A stretch of DNA of 33,817 nt from Nemertoderma westbladi (lineage: Eukaryota; Xenacoelomorpha; Nemertodermatida; Nemertodermatidae). The DNA lies in NCBI GenBank assembly GCA_032718475.1, contig JAUCBJ010001177.1, forward strand, positions 1 to 33,817, given 5' to 3'. A program made the position numbers and the translations under genes. Numbering within the stretch: the stretch's first letter is position 1; every line of letters starts with the position of its first letter. Positions 8,601 to 20,241 of the stretch are shown piece by piece. The notes under the pieces are model-generated. The model searched no databases and was not told the DNA's origin. It was given only the letters and a program-made list of their open reading frames with translations.

Positions 8601-11600
8601 CCGTTGGTTCTATGTTCCACTCCTTTAGTAGCTATACGAACTCTCTGTTGGTTCTATGTTCCACTCCTTTAGTAGCTATACGAACTCTCTGTTGGTTCTA
8701 TGTTCCATTCCTTTAGTAGCTATACGAACTCTCCGTTGGTTCTATGTTCCGTTCCTTTAGTAGCTATACGAACTCTCCGTTGGTTCTATGTTCCACTCCT
8801 TTAGTAGCTATACGAACTCTCCGTTGGTTCTATGTTCCGTTCCTTTAGTAGCTATACGAACTCTCTGTTGGTTCTATGTTCCACTCCTTTAGTAGCTATA
8901 CGAACTCTCTGTTGGTTCTATGTTCCATTCCTTTAGTAGCTATACGAACTCTCCGTTGGTTCTATGTTCCGTTCCTTTAGTAGCTATACGAACTCTCTGT
9001 TGGTTCTATGTTCCACTCCTTTAGTAGCTATACGAACTCTCTGTTGGTTCTATGTTCCACTCCTTTAGTAGCTATACGAACTCTCTGTTGGTTCTATGTT
9101 CCATTCCTTTAGTAGCTATACGAACTCTCCGTTGGTTCTATGTTCCGTTCCTTTAGTAGCTATACGAACTCTCCGTTGGTTCTATGTTCCACTCCTTTAG
9201 TAGCTATACGAACTCTCCGTTGGTTCTATGTTCCGTTCCTTTAGTAGCTATACGAACTCTCCGTTGGTTCTATGTTCCACTCCTTTAGTAGCTATACGAA
9301 CTCTCCGTTGGTTCTATATTCCGTTCCTTTAGTAGCTATACGAACTCTCCGTTGGTTCTATGTTCCACTCCTTTAGTAGCTATACGAACTCTCCGTTGGT
9401 TCTATGTTCCGTTCCTTTAGTAGCTATACGAACTCTCCGTTGGTTCTATGTTCCACTCCTTTAGTAGCTATACGAACTCTCCGTTGGTTCTATGTTCCAC
9501 TCCTTTAGTAGCTATACGAACTCTCCGTTGGTTCTATGTTCCGTTCCTTTAGTAGCTATACGAACTCTCCGTTGGTTCTATGTTCCACTCCTTTAGTAGC
9601 TATACGAACTCTCCGTTGGTTCTATGTTCCACTCCTTTAGTAGCTATACGAACTCTCCGTTGGTTCTATGTTCCACTCCTTTAGTAGCTATACGAACTCT
9701 CTGTTGGTTCTATGTTCCACTCCTTTAGTAGCTATACGAACTCTCCGTTGGTTCTATGTTCCACTCCTTTAGTAGCTATACGAACTCTCCGTTGGTTCTA
9801 TGTTCCACTCCTTTAGTAGCTATACGAACTCTCCGTTGGTTCTATGTTCCACTCCTTTAGTAGCTATACGAACTCTCCGTTGGTTCTATGTTCCACTCCT
9901 TTAGTAGCTATACGAACTCTCCGTTGGTTCTATGTTCCACTCCTTTAGTAGCTATACGAACTCTCCGTTGGTTCTATGTTCCGTTCCTTTAGTAGCTATA
10001 CGAACTCTCCGTTGGTTCTATGTTCCACTCCTTTAGTAGCTATACGAACTCTCCGTTGGTTCTATGTTCCACTCCTTTAGTAGCTATACGAACTCTCCGT
10101 TGGTTCTATGTTCCGTTCCTTTAGTAGCTATACGAACTCTCCGTTGGTTCTATGTTCCGTTCCTTTAGTAGCTATACGAACTCTCCGTTGGTTCTATGTT
10201 CCACTCCTTTAGTAGCTATACGAACTCTCCGTTGGTTCTATGTTCCACTCCTTTAGTAGCTATACGAACTCTCCGTTGGTTCTATGTTCCACTCCTTTAG
10301 TAGCTATACGAACTCTCCGTTGGTTCTATGTTCCACTCCTTTAGTAGCTATACGAACTCTCCGTTGGTTCTATGTTCCACTCCTTTAGTAGCTATACGAA
10401 CTCTCCGTTGGTTCTATGTTCCACTCCTTTAGTAGCTATACGAACTCTCCGTTGGTTCTATGTTCCGTTCTTTTAGTAGCTATACGAACTCTCCGTTGGT
10501 TCTATGTTCCACTCCTTTAGTAGCTATACGAACTCTCCGTTGGTTCTATGTTCCGTTCCTTTAGTAGCTATACGAACTCTCCGTTGGTTCTATGTTCCAC
10601 TCCTTTAGTAGCTATACGAACTCTCCGTTGGTTCTATGTTCCACTCCTTTAGTAGCTATACGAACTCTCCGTTGGTTCTATGTTCCACTCCTTTAGTAGC
10701 TATACGAACTCTCCGTTGGTTCTATGTTCCACTCCTTTAGTAGCTATACGAACTCTCCGTTGGTTCTATGTTCCACTCCTTTAGTAGCTATACGAACTCT
10801 CCGTTGGTTCTATGTTCCACTCCTTTAGTAGCTATACGAACTCTCCGTTGGTTCTATGTTCCACTCCTTTAGTAGCTATACGAACTCTCCGTTGGTTCTA
10901 TGTTCCACTCCTTTAGTAGCTATACGAACTCTCCGTTGGTTCTATGTTCCGTTCCTTTAGTAGCTATACGAACTTTCCGTTGGTTCTATGTTCCACTCCT
11001 TTAGTAGCTATACGAACTCTCCGTTGGTTCTATGTTCCACTCCTTTAGTAGCTATACGAACTCTCCGTTGGTTCTATATTCCGTTCCTTTAGTAGCTATA
11101 CGAACTCTTCATTGGTTCTATGTTCCACTCCTTTAGTAGCTATACGAACTCTCCGTTGGTTCTATGTTCCGTTCCTTTAGTAGCTATACGAACTCTCTGT
11201 TGGTTCTATGTTCCACTCCTTTAGTAGCTATACGAACTCTCCGTTGGTTCTATGTTCCACTCCTTTAGTAGCTATACGAACTCTCCGTTGGTTCTATATT
11301 CCGTTCCTTTAGTAGCTATACGAACCCTTCATTGGTTCTATGTTCCACTCCTTTAGTAGCTATACGAACTCTCCGTTGGTTCTATGTTCCGTTCCTTTAG
11401 TAGCTATACGAACTCTCTGTTGGTTCTATGTTCCACTCCTTTAGTAGCTATACGAACTCTCCGTTGGTTCTATATTCCGTTCCTTTAGTAGCTATACGAA
11501 CCCTTCATTGGTTCTATGTTCCACTCCTTTAGTAGCTATACGAACTCTTCATTGGTTCTATGTTCCACTCCTTTAGTAGCTATACGAACTCTCCGTTGGT

Positions 11601-14600
11601 TCTATGTTCCACTCCTTTAGTAGCTATACGAACTCTCCGTTGGTTCTATATTCCGTTCCTTTAGTAGCTATACGAACCCTTCATTGGTTCTATGTTCCAC
11701 TCCTTTAGTAGCTATACGAACTCTCCGTTGGTTCTATGTTCCGTTCCTTTAGTAGCTATACGAACTCTCTGTTGGTTCTATGTTCCACTCCTTTAGTAGC
11801 TATACGAACTCTCCGTTGGTTCTATATTCCGTTCCTTTAGTAGCTATACGAACCCTTCATTGGTTCTATGTTCCACTCCTTTAGTAGCTATACGAACTCT
11901 TCATTGGTTCTATGTTCCACTCCTTTAGTAGCTATACGAACTCTCCGTTGGTTCTATGTTCCGTTCCTTTAGTAGCTATACGAACTCTCTGTTGGTTCTA
12001 TGTTCCGTTCCTTTAGTAGCTATACGAACTCTCCGTTGGTTCTATGTTCCACTCCTTTAGTAGCTATACGAACTCTCCGTTGGTTCTATGTTCCACTCCT
12101 TTAGTAGCTATACGAACTCTCCGTTGGTTCTATGTTCCGTTCCTTTAGTAGCTATACGAACTCTCCGTTGGGTCTATGTTCCACTCCTTTAGTAGCTATA
12201 CGAAATCTCCGTTGGTTCTATGTTCCACTCCTTTAGTAGCTATACGAACTCTTCATTGGTTCTATGTTCCACTCCTTTAGTAGCTATACGAACTCTCCGT
12301 TGGTTCTATGTTCCGTTCCTTTAGTAGCTATACGAACTCTCTGTTGGTTCTATGTTCCGTTCCTTTAGTAGCTATACGAACTCTCCGTTGGTTCTATGTT
12401 CCACTCCTTTAGTAGCTATACGAACTCTCCGTTGGTTCTATGTTCCACTCCTTTAGTAGCTATACGAACTCTCCGTTGGTTCTATGTTCCGTTCCTTTAG
12501 TAGCTATACGAACTCTCCGTTGGGTCTATGTTCCACTCCTTTAGTAGCTATACGAACTCTCCGTTGGGTCTATGTTCCACTCCTTTAGTAGCTATACGAA
12601 CTCTCCGTTGGTTCTATGTTCCACTCCTTTAGTAGCTATACGAACTCTCCGTTGGTTCTATGTTCCACTCCTTTAGTAGCTATACGAACTCTCTGTTGGT
12701 TCTATGTTCCGTTCCTTTAGTAGCTATACGAACTCTTCATTGGTTCTATGTTCCACTCCTTTAGTAGCTATACGAACTCTCCGTTGGTTCTATGTTCCAC
12801 TCCTTTAGTAGCTATACGAACTCTCCGTTGGTTCTATGTTCCACTCCTTTAGTAGCTATACGAACTCTCCGATGGTTCTATGTTCCAATCCTTTAGTAGC
12901 TATACGAACTCTCCGTTGGTTCTATGTTCCAATCCTTTAGTAGCTATACGAACTCTCCGTTGGTTCTATGTTCCACTCCTCTAGTAGCTATACGAACTCT
13001 CTGTTGGTTCTATGTTCCACTCCTTTAGTAGCTATACGAACTCTTCATTGGTTCTATGTTCCATTCCTTTAGTAGCTATACGAACTCTCCGTTGGTTCTA
13101 TGTTCCACTCCTTTAGTAGCTATACGAACTCTCCGTTGGTTCTATGTTCCACTCCTTTAGTAGCTATACGAACTCTCCGTTGGTTCTATGTTCCACTCCT
13201 TTAGTAGCTATACGAACTCTCCGTTGGTTCTATGTTCCACTCCTTTAGTAGCTATACGAACTCTCTCTTGGTTCTATGTTCCACTCCTTTAGTAGCTATA
13301 CGAACTCTCCGTTGGTTCTATGTTCCACTCCTTTAGTAGCTATACGAACTCTCTCTTGGTTCTATGTTCCACTCCTTTAGTAGCTATACGAACTCTCCGT
13401 TGGTTCTATGTTCCACTCCTTTAGTAGCTATACGAACTCTCCGTTGGTTCTATGTTCCATTCCTTTAGTAGCTATACGAACTCTCTGTTGGTTCTATGTT
13501 CCACTCCTTTAGTAGCTATACGAACTCTCTGTTGGTTCTATGTTCCACTCCTTTAGTAGCTATACGAACTCTCCGTTGGTTCTATGTTCCAATCCTTTAG
13601 TAGCTATACGAACTCTCCGTTGGTTCTATGTTCCACTCCTTTAGTAGCTATACGAACTCTCCGTTGGTTCTATATTCCGTTCCTTTAGTAGCTATATGAA
13701 CTCTCCGTTGGTTCTATGTTCCACTCCTTTAGTAGCTATACGAACTCTCCGTTGGTTCTATGTTCCGTTCCTTTAGTAGCTATACGAACTCTCCGTTGGT
13801 TCTATGTTCCACTCCTTTAGTAGCTATACGAACTCTCCGTTGGTTCTATGTTCCAATCCTTTAGTAGCTATACGAACTCTCCGTTGGTTCTATGTTCCAC
13901 TCCTTTAGTAGCTATACGAACTCTCCGTTGGTTCTATGTTCCGTTCCTTTAGTAGCTATACGAACTCTCCGTTGGTTCTATGTTCCACTCCTTTAGTAGC
14001 TATACGAACTCTCCGTTGGTTCTATATTCCGTTCCTTTAGTAGCTATACGAACTCTCCGTTGATTCTATGTTCCACTCCTTTAGTAGCTATACGAACTCT
14101 CCGTTGGTTCTATGTTCCACTCCTTTAGTAGCTATACGAACTCTCCGTTGGTTCTATGTTCCGTTCCTTTAGTAGCTATACGAACTCTCCGTTGGTTCTA
14201 TGTTCCAATCCTTTAGTAGCTATACGAACTCTCCGTTGGTTCTATGTTCCACTCCTTTAGTAGCTATACGAACTCTCTGTTGGTTCTATGTTCCACTCCT
14301 CTAGTAGCTATACGAACTCTCCGTTGGTTCTATGTTCCATTCCTTTAGTAGCTATACGAACTCTCCGTTGGTTCTATGTTCCACTCCTTTAGTAGCTATA
14401 CGAACTCTCCGTTGGTTCTATGTTCCACTCCTTTAGTAGCTATACGAACTCTCCGTTGGTTCTATGTTCCACTCCTTTAGTAGCTATACGAACTCTCTGT
14501 TGGTTCTATGTTCCACTCCTTTAGTAGCTATCCGAACTCTCTGTTGGTTCTATGTTCCACTCCTTTAGTAGCTATACGAACTCTCTGTTGGTTCTATGTT

Positions 14601-17600
14601 CCACTCCTTTAGTAGCTATACGAACTCTCTGTTGGTTCTATGTTCCACTCCTTTAGTAGCTATACGAACTCTCCGTTGGTTCTATGTTCCATTCCTTTAG
14701 TAGCTATACGAACTCTCCGTTGGTTCTATGTTCCACTCCTTTAGTAGCTATACGAACTCTCCGTTGGTTCTATGTTCCACTCCTTTAGTAGCTATACGAA
14801 CTCTCCGTTGGTTCTATGTTCCACTCCTTTAGTAGCTATACGAACTCTCCGTTGGTTCTATGTTCCAATCCTTTAGTAGCTATACGAACTCTCCGTTGGT
14901 TCTATGTTCCAATCCTTTAGTAGCTATACGAACTCTCTGTTGGTTCTATGTTCCGTTCCTTTAGTAGCTATACGAACTCTCCGTTGGTTCTATGTTCCGT
15001 TCCTTTAGTAGCTATACGAACTCTCCGTTGGTTCTATGTTCCACTCCTTTAGTAGCTATACGAACTCTCCGTTGGTTCTATGTTCCACTCCTTTAGTAGC
15101 TATACGAACTCTCCGTTGGTTCTATGTTCCACTCCTTTAGTAGCTATACGAACTCTCTGTTGGTTCTATGTTCCACTCCTTTAGTAGCTATACGAACTCT
15201 CTGTTGGTTCTATGTTCCACTCCTTTAGTAGCTATACGAACTCTCTGTTGGTTCTATGTTCCACTCCTTTAGTAGCTATATGAACTCTCTGTTGGTTCTA
15301 TGTTCCGTTCATTTAGTAGCTATACGAACTCTCCGTTGGTTCTATGTTCCGTTCCTTTAGTAGCTATACGAACTCTCTGTTGGTTCTATGTTCCACTCCT
15401 TTAGTAGCTATACGAACTCTCTGTTGGTTCTATGTTCCGTTCATTTAGTAGCTATACGAACTCTCCGTTGGTTCTATGTTCCGTTCCTTTAGTAGCTATA
15501 CGAACTCTCCGTTGGTTCTATGTTCCACTCCTTTAGTAGCTATACGAACTCTCCGTTGGTTCTATGTTCCACTCCTTTAGTAGCTATACGAACTCTCCGT
15601 TGGTTCTATGTTCCACTCCTTTAGTAGCTATACGAACTCTCCGTTGGTTCTATGTTCCACTCCTTTAGTAGCTATACGAACTCTTCATTGGTTCTATGTT
15701 CCACTCCTTTAGTAGCTATACGAACTCTCCGTTGGTTCTATGTTCCACTCCTTTAGTAGCTATACGAACTCTCCGTTGGTTCTATGTTCCGTTCCTTTAG
15801 TAGCTATACGAACTCTCCGTTGGTTCTATGTTCCACTCCTTTAGTAGCTATACGAACTCTCCGTTGGTTCTATGTTCCACTCCTTTAGTAGCTATACGAA
15901 CTCTCCGTTGGTTCTATGTTCCACTCCTTTAGTAGCTATACGAACTCTCCGTTGGTTCTATGTTCCACTCCTTTAGTAGCTATACGAACTCTCCGTTGGT
16001 TCTATGTTCCGTTCCTTTAGTAGCTATACGAACTTTCCGTTGGTTCTATGTTCCACTCCTTTAGTAGCTATACGAACTCTCCGTTGGTTCTATGTTCCAC
16101 TCCTTTAGTAGCTATACGAACTCTCCGTTGGTTCTATATTCCGTTCCTTTAGTAGCTATACGAACTCTCTGTTGGTTCTATGTTCCACTCCTTTAGTAGC
16201 TATACGAACTCTCCGTTGGTTCTATGTTCCACTCCTTTAGTAGCTATACGAACTCTCCGTTGGTTCTATGTTCCACTCCTTTAGTAGCTATACGAACTCT
16301 CCGTTGGTTCTATGTTCCACTCCTTTAGTAGCTATACGAACTCTCCGTTGGTTCTATGTTCCACTCCTTTAGTAGCTATACGAACTCTCCGTTGGTTCTA
16401 TGTTCCACTCCTTTAGTAGCTATACGAACTCTCCGTTGGTTCTATGTTCCACTCCTTTAGTAGCTATACGAACTCTCCGTTGGTTCTATGTTCCAATCCT
16501 TTAGTAGCTATACGAACTCTCCGTTGGTTCTATATTCCGTTCCTTTAGTAGCTATACGAACTCTCCGTTGGTTCTATGTTCCACTCCTTTAGTAGCTATA
16601 CGAACTCTTCATTGGTTCTATGTTCCACTCCTTTAGTAGCTATACGAACTCTCCGTTGGTTCTATGTTCCGTTCCTTTAGTAGCTATACGAACTCTCTGT
16701 TGGTTCTATGTTCCACTCCTTTAGTAGCTATACGAACTCTCCGTTGGTTCTATGTTCCACTCCTTTAGTAGCTATACGAACTCTCCGTTGGTTCTATATT
16801 CCGTTCCTTTAGTAGCTATACGAACCCTTCATTGGTTCTATGTTCCACTCCTTTAGTAGCTATACGAACTCTCCGTTGGTTCTATGTTCCGTTCCTTTAG
16901 TAGCTATACGAACTCTCTGTTGGTTCTATGTTCCACTCCTTTAGTAGCTATACGAACTCTCCGTTGGTTCTATGTTCCGTTCTTTTAGTAGCTATACGAA
17001 CTCTCCGTTGGTTCTATTTTCCATTCCTTTAGTAGCTATACGAACTCTCCGTTGGTTCTATGTTCCACTCCTTTAGTAGCTATACGAACTCTCCGTTGGT
17101 TCTATGTTCCGTTCATTTAGTAGCTATACGAACTCTCCGTTGGTTCTATGTTCCACTCCTTTAGTAGCTATACGAACTCTCCGTTGGTTCTATGTTCCAT
17201 TCCTTTAGTAGCTATACGAACTCTCCGTTGGTTCTATGTTCCAATCCTTTAGTAGCTATACGAACTCTCCGTTGGTTCTATGTTCCACTCCTTTAGTAGC
17301 TATACGAACTCTCCGTTGGTTCTATGTTCCGTTCATTTAGTAGCTATACGAACTCTCCGTTGGTTCTATGTTCCACTCCTTTAGTAGCTATACGAACTCT
17401 CCGTTGGTTCTATGTTCCACTCCTTTAGTAGCTATACGAACTCTCCGTTGGTTCTATGTTCCGTTCCTTTAGTAGCTATACGAACTCTCCGTTGGTTCTA
17501 TGTTCCGTTCCTTTAGTAGCTATACGAACTCTCCGTTGGTTCTATGTTCCACTCCTTTAGTAGCTATACGAACTCTCCGTTGGTTCTATGTTCCGTTCAT

Positions 17601-18700
17601 TTAGTAGCTATACGAACTCTCCGTTGGTTCTATGTTCCACTCCTTTAGTAGCTATACGAACTCTCCGTTGGTTCTATGTTCCGTTCCTTTAGTAGCTATA
17701 CGAACTCTCCGTTGGTTCTATGTTCCATTCCTTTAGTAGCTATACGAACTCTCCGTTGGTTCTATGTTCCAATCCTTTAGTAGCTATACGAACTCTCCGT
17801 TGGTTCTATGTTCCACTCCTTTAGTAGCTATACGAACTCTCCGTTGGTTCTATGTTCCAATCCTTTAGTAGCTATACGAACTCTCCGTTGGTTCTATGTT
17901 CCACTCCTTTAGTAGCTATACGAACTCTCCGTTGGTTCTATGTTCCGTTCATTTAGTAGCTATACGAACTCTCCGTTGGTTCTATGTTCCACTCCTTTAG
18001 TAGCTATACGAACTCTCCGTTGGTTCTATGTTCCGTTCCTTTAGTAGCTATACGAACTCTCCGTTGGTTCTATGTTCCATTCCTTTAGTAGCTATACGAA
18101 CTCTCCGTTGGTTCTATGTTCCAATCCTTTAGTAGCTATACGAACTCTCCGTTGGTTCTATGTTCCACTCCTTTAGTAGCTATACGAACTCTCCGTTGGT
18201 TCTATGTTCCACTCCTTTAGTAGCTATACGAACTCTCCGTTGGTTCTATGTTCCAATCCTTTAGTAGCTATACGAACTCTCCGTTGGTTCTATGTTCCAC
18301 TCCTTTAGTAGCTATACGAACTCTCCGTTGGTTCTATGTTCCACTCCTTTAGTAGCTATACGAACTCTCCGTTGGTTCTATGTTCCACTCCTTTAGTAGC
18401 TATACGAACTCTCCGTTGGTTCTATATTCCGTTCCTTTAGTAGCTATACGAACTCTTCATTGGTTCTATGTTCCACTCCTTTAGTAGCTATACGAACTCT
18501 CCGTTGGTTCTATGTTCCACTCCTTTAGTAGCTATACGAACTCTCCGTTGGTTCTATATTCCGTTCCTTTAGTAGCTATACGAACTCTTCATTGGTTCTA
18601 TGTTCCACTCCTTTAGTAGCTATACGAACTCTCCGTTGGTTCTATGTTCCACTCCTTTAGTAGCTATACGAACTCTTCATTGGTTCTATGTTCCATTCCT
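5661..18700. repeat. 44-bp minisatellite, 296 full units plus a partial, filling one intron
   Basis: The unit reads TCTATGTTCCACTCCTTTAG, then TAGCTATACGAACTCTCCG, then TTGGT. The register is kept across the array: the distance between the first and last TCTATGTTCC is 13,024 bp, exactly 296 x 44. Variation is almost only substitution at a few positions: ACT/GTT/ATT/AAT in the middle, TATG/TATA before TTCC, and CTCCG/CTCTG/CTTCA/CCTTCA before TTGG. Blocks of variants recur at distance, for example the rare AACTTTCCG unit at 10971 and 16031. All three frames contain stops, so it is not coding. The array starts about 20 bp after the 5' splice site of the cystine-knot exon and ends 174 bp before the last exon. 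Confidence 0.97.
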
Positions 18701-18874
18701 TTTGTTAGCTCCTTTGAATGTTGTACATGGCGCAGTGTTAACTTTACACTGTAAATGAAACTGATATTGGAAGTGAGAAATTAAAAAAAAATTTGAAATC
18801 AGTGAAATATTTACCGAAATATATTTGTGTTATTCTGACTGAGTTCTGAGTAAATACAGTATTTTAATTTGTAG
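18701..18874. other. Unique 3' end of the large intron
   Basis: The only non-repetitive part of the 13.2-kb intron. It contains CAGTGT-TAACTTT-ACACTG (a small perfect hairpin), an A-rich tract, and ends in TATTTTAATTTGTAG at the acceptor. No open frame. Confidence 0.6.
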
Positions 18875-18942
18875 GAATTGGTAACAATGGCGATGTGCCC
18901 GAACTTATTCCTGATGACATCGATTTCAGTCCTATAATTTAA
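18875..18942 (+). CDS. Terminal exon of the cystine-knot gene
   Basis: After the acceptor TTTGTAG, the first two bases complete the codon left open by the exon ending at 5636 (G|GA, Gly). The frame then runs for 22 codons to TAA at 18940-18942. It adds an acidic tail, IGNNGDVPELIPDDIDFSPI with a last Ile. Exact phase agreement and absence of stops link it to the exon 13.2 kb upstream. The exon is too short to be independently convincing, so the join is an inference from splice signals and phase. Transcript data would settle it. Confidence 0.55.
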
Positions 18943-18990
18943 GTACAACCGCGATTACGGACTAACCCTTTAGCCTTTCCATATACTGAA

Positions 18991-19469
18991 TGTGGGTGGC
19001 GGGAAACGCAATAATATAACGGGCTTTACGAGAGCGAGTTACTCAGTAAAAAGCCAATTCGTATTAAACGAATTCTACAGGGAGAATCAAAGAAGTTGGA
19101 ATTTTGTTTGGAAAAAAATTGAAAAAAAGATTGGAAATGGCTTGTACTGTTTATCATCTTTTGGTGATGGTTCATATTGAGTACTTATATCCTAATTTCA
19201 ATTATAATTATAATATTCTACGAATTATATTTTGTGCAACTTATGTTTTTAATAATCCGATTTAGTAATTATTATTTAGTACATACTGCATTCCAAAAAG
19301 AAAACATCACATTTTTCAACCATGAGGGTTTGGAAACTTATGCTGGCAGCTCTTTCTGTGTAAAATATGTACAAAGTTAAATTGAGTCTAAAGGAAACTA
19401 AAATGTTAAATTTTTTAATTTAAGAGGCCTGCTCATTCGTAAATCCTGTTCGCGTTTCCCGCGCCCACA
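18991..19469. mobile_element. 479-bp element with TGTGGG/CCCACA ends and 5-bp target duplication
   Basis: The left end reads TGTGGGTGGCGGGAAACGC and the right end is its near reverse complement, GCGTTTCCCGCGCCCACA, so about 18 bp are inverted. The pentamer CTGAA lies immediately outside both ends (18986-18990 and 19470-19474), as expected for a target-site duplication. Two readings fit. One is a solo LTR, since TG...CA ends and a 5-bp duplication are typical; the other is a MITE with terminal inverted repeats. No transposase or RT is encoded; the short open frame 18992-19180 has no recognisable motif. It inserted 48 bp past the stop codon of the cystine-knot gene, probably in its 3' untranslated region. 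Confidence 0.7.
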
Positions 19470-19474
19470 CTGAA

Positions 19475-20173
19475 TCAAATTTTGGACAATTCCGACTGGA
19501 GAATACATTTTATAAAAAATATTACAGACGATGAAAATATTTACATTTGTTTTGATACGGAGTATGGTTCACTAGTAAACAGTATGTTATAAGTTCAACA
19601 AGTACAACATCGGGTTGCTTCTAGCCTATGTACTACCTGTATATAATTCGGTAAAGCATACTTTTAAGATTGTCAACAATATATATTGTTGGTTATGGTT
19701 AATTTAGGCATAAACGTGGCAACCCAAAACTAATTCGCAATACATCTAGGAACATACATTCTTCTGTTTTTACATTTCTACAGGCGATATTATACTACTA
19801 TTTCAATTGCACTATTATTATACTACCCTAAAAAGTACAGCTTGCTTGCTTGCTTGCTTTGCTTGCAAAAAGTACATAAAACACACTGCGGCTTACTGCG
19901 GTGCTACTTGGCTTTCACTTTGCAATATTGTATGTAACTCGCTGGTATTTTCCCAAACTTTGGTGCAAACAAACTCAATGGAAAGTTGTCTAATCAGTTC
20001 TTTATGAAAGATTCTTCTTTGATTTTTAATTTAAGTTAAAATATATAGGCCTATTAACTAAATATTTAAAAAGGTTTTATGAAAATTTTATGCCCAGTCA
20101 TCTCTATCTCTATATCCCGAAATATACTATATATATCATTGAATATTATTTTATTGATGAATTATTGATATAA
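19475..20173. other. AT-rich intergenic DNA with a small (CTTG)n tract
   Basis: No gene recognised. A short CTTG microsatellite lies at about 19840-19866 (GCTTGCTTGCTTGC, then TTTGCTTG). The rest is AT-rich without long repeats or frames with known motifs. Confidence 0.5.
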
Positions 20174-20241
20174 ACTAATTATACCCCGCAGGCAGGCAGG
20201 TATTGCTACCTGTATCAAGGAATCGTTTGGATCAGGCATAG

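Noticed and set aside
5661-18700. CRISPR array or telomeric/centromeric satellite
   Set aside because: There are no variable spacers between repeats; the whole unit is repeated. The unit is not a telomere motif, and the array lies between matching splice sites.
18992-19180. Small open frame of 62 codons inside the short TG...CA element
   Set aside because: No motif, and it starts within the terminal repeat of the element.
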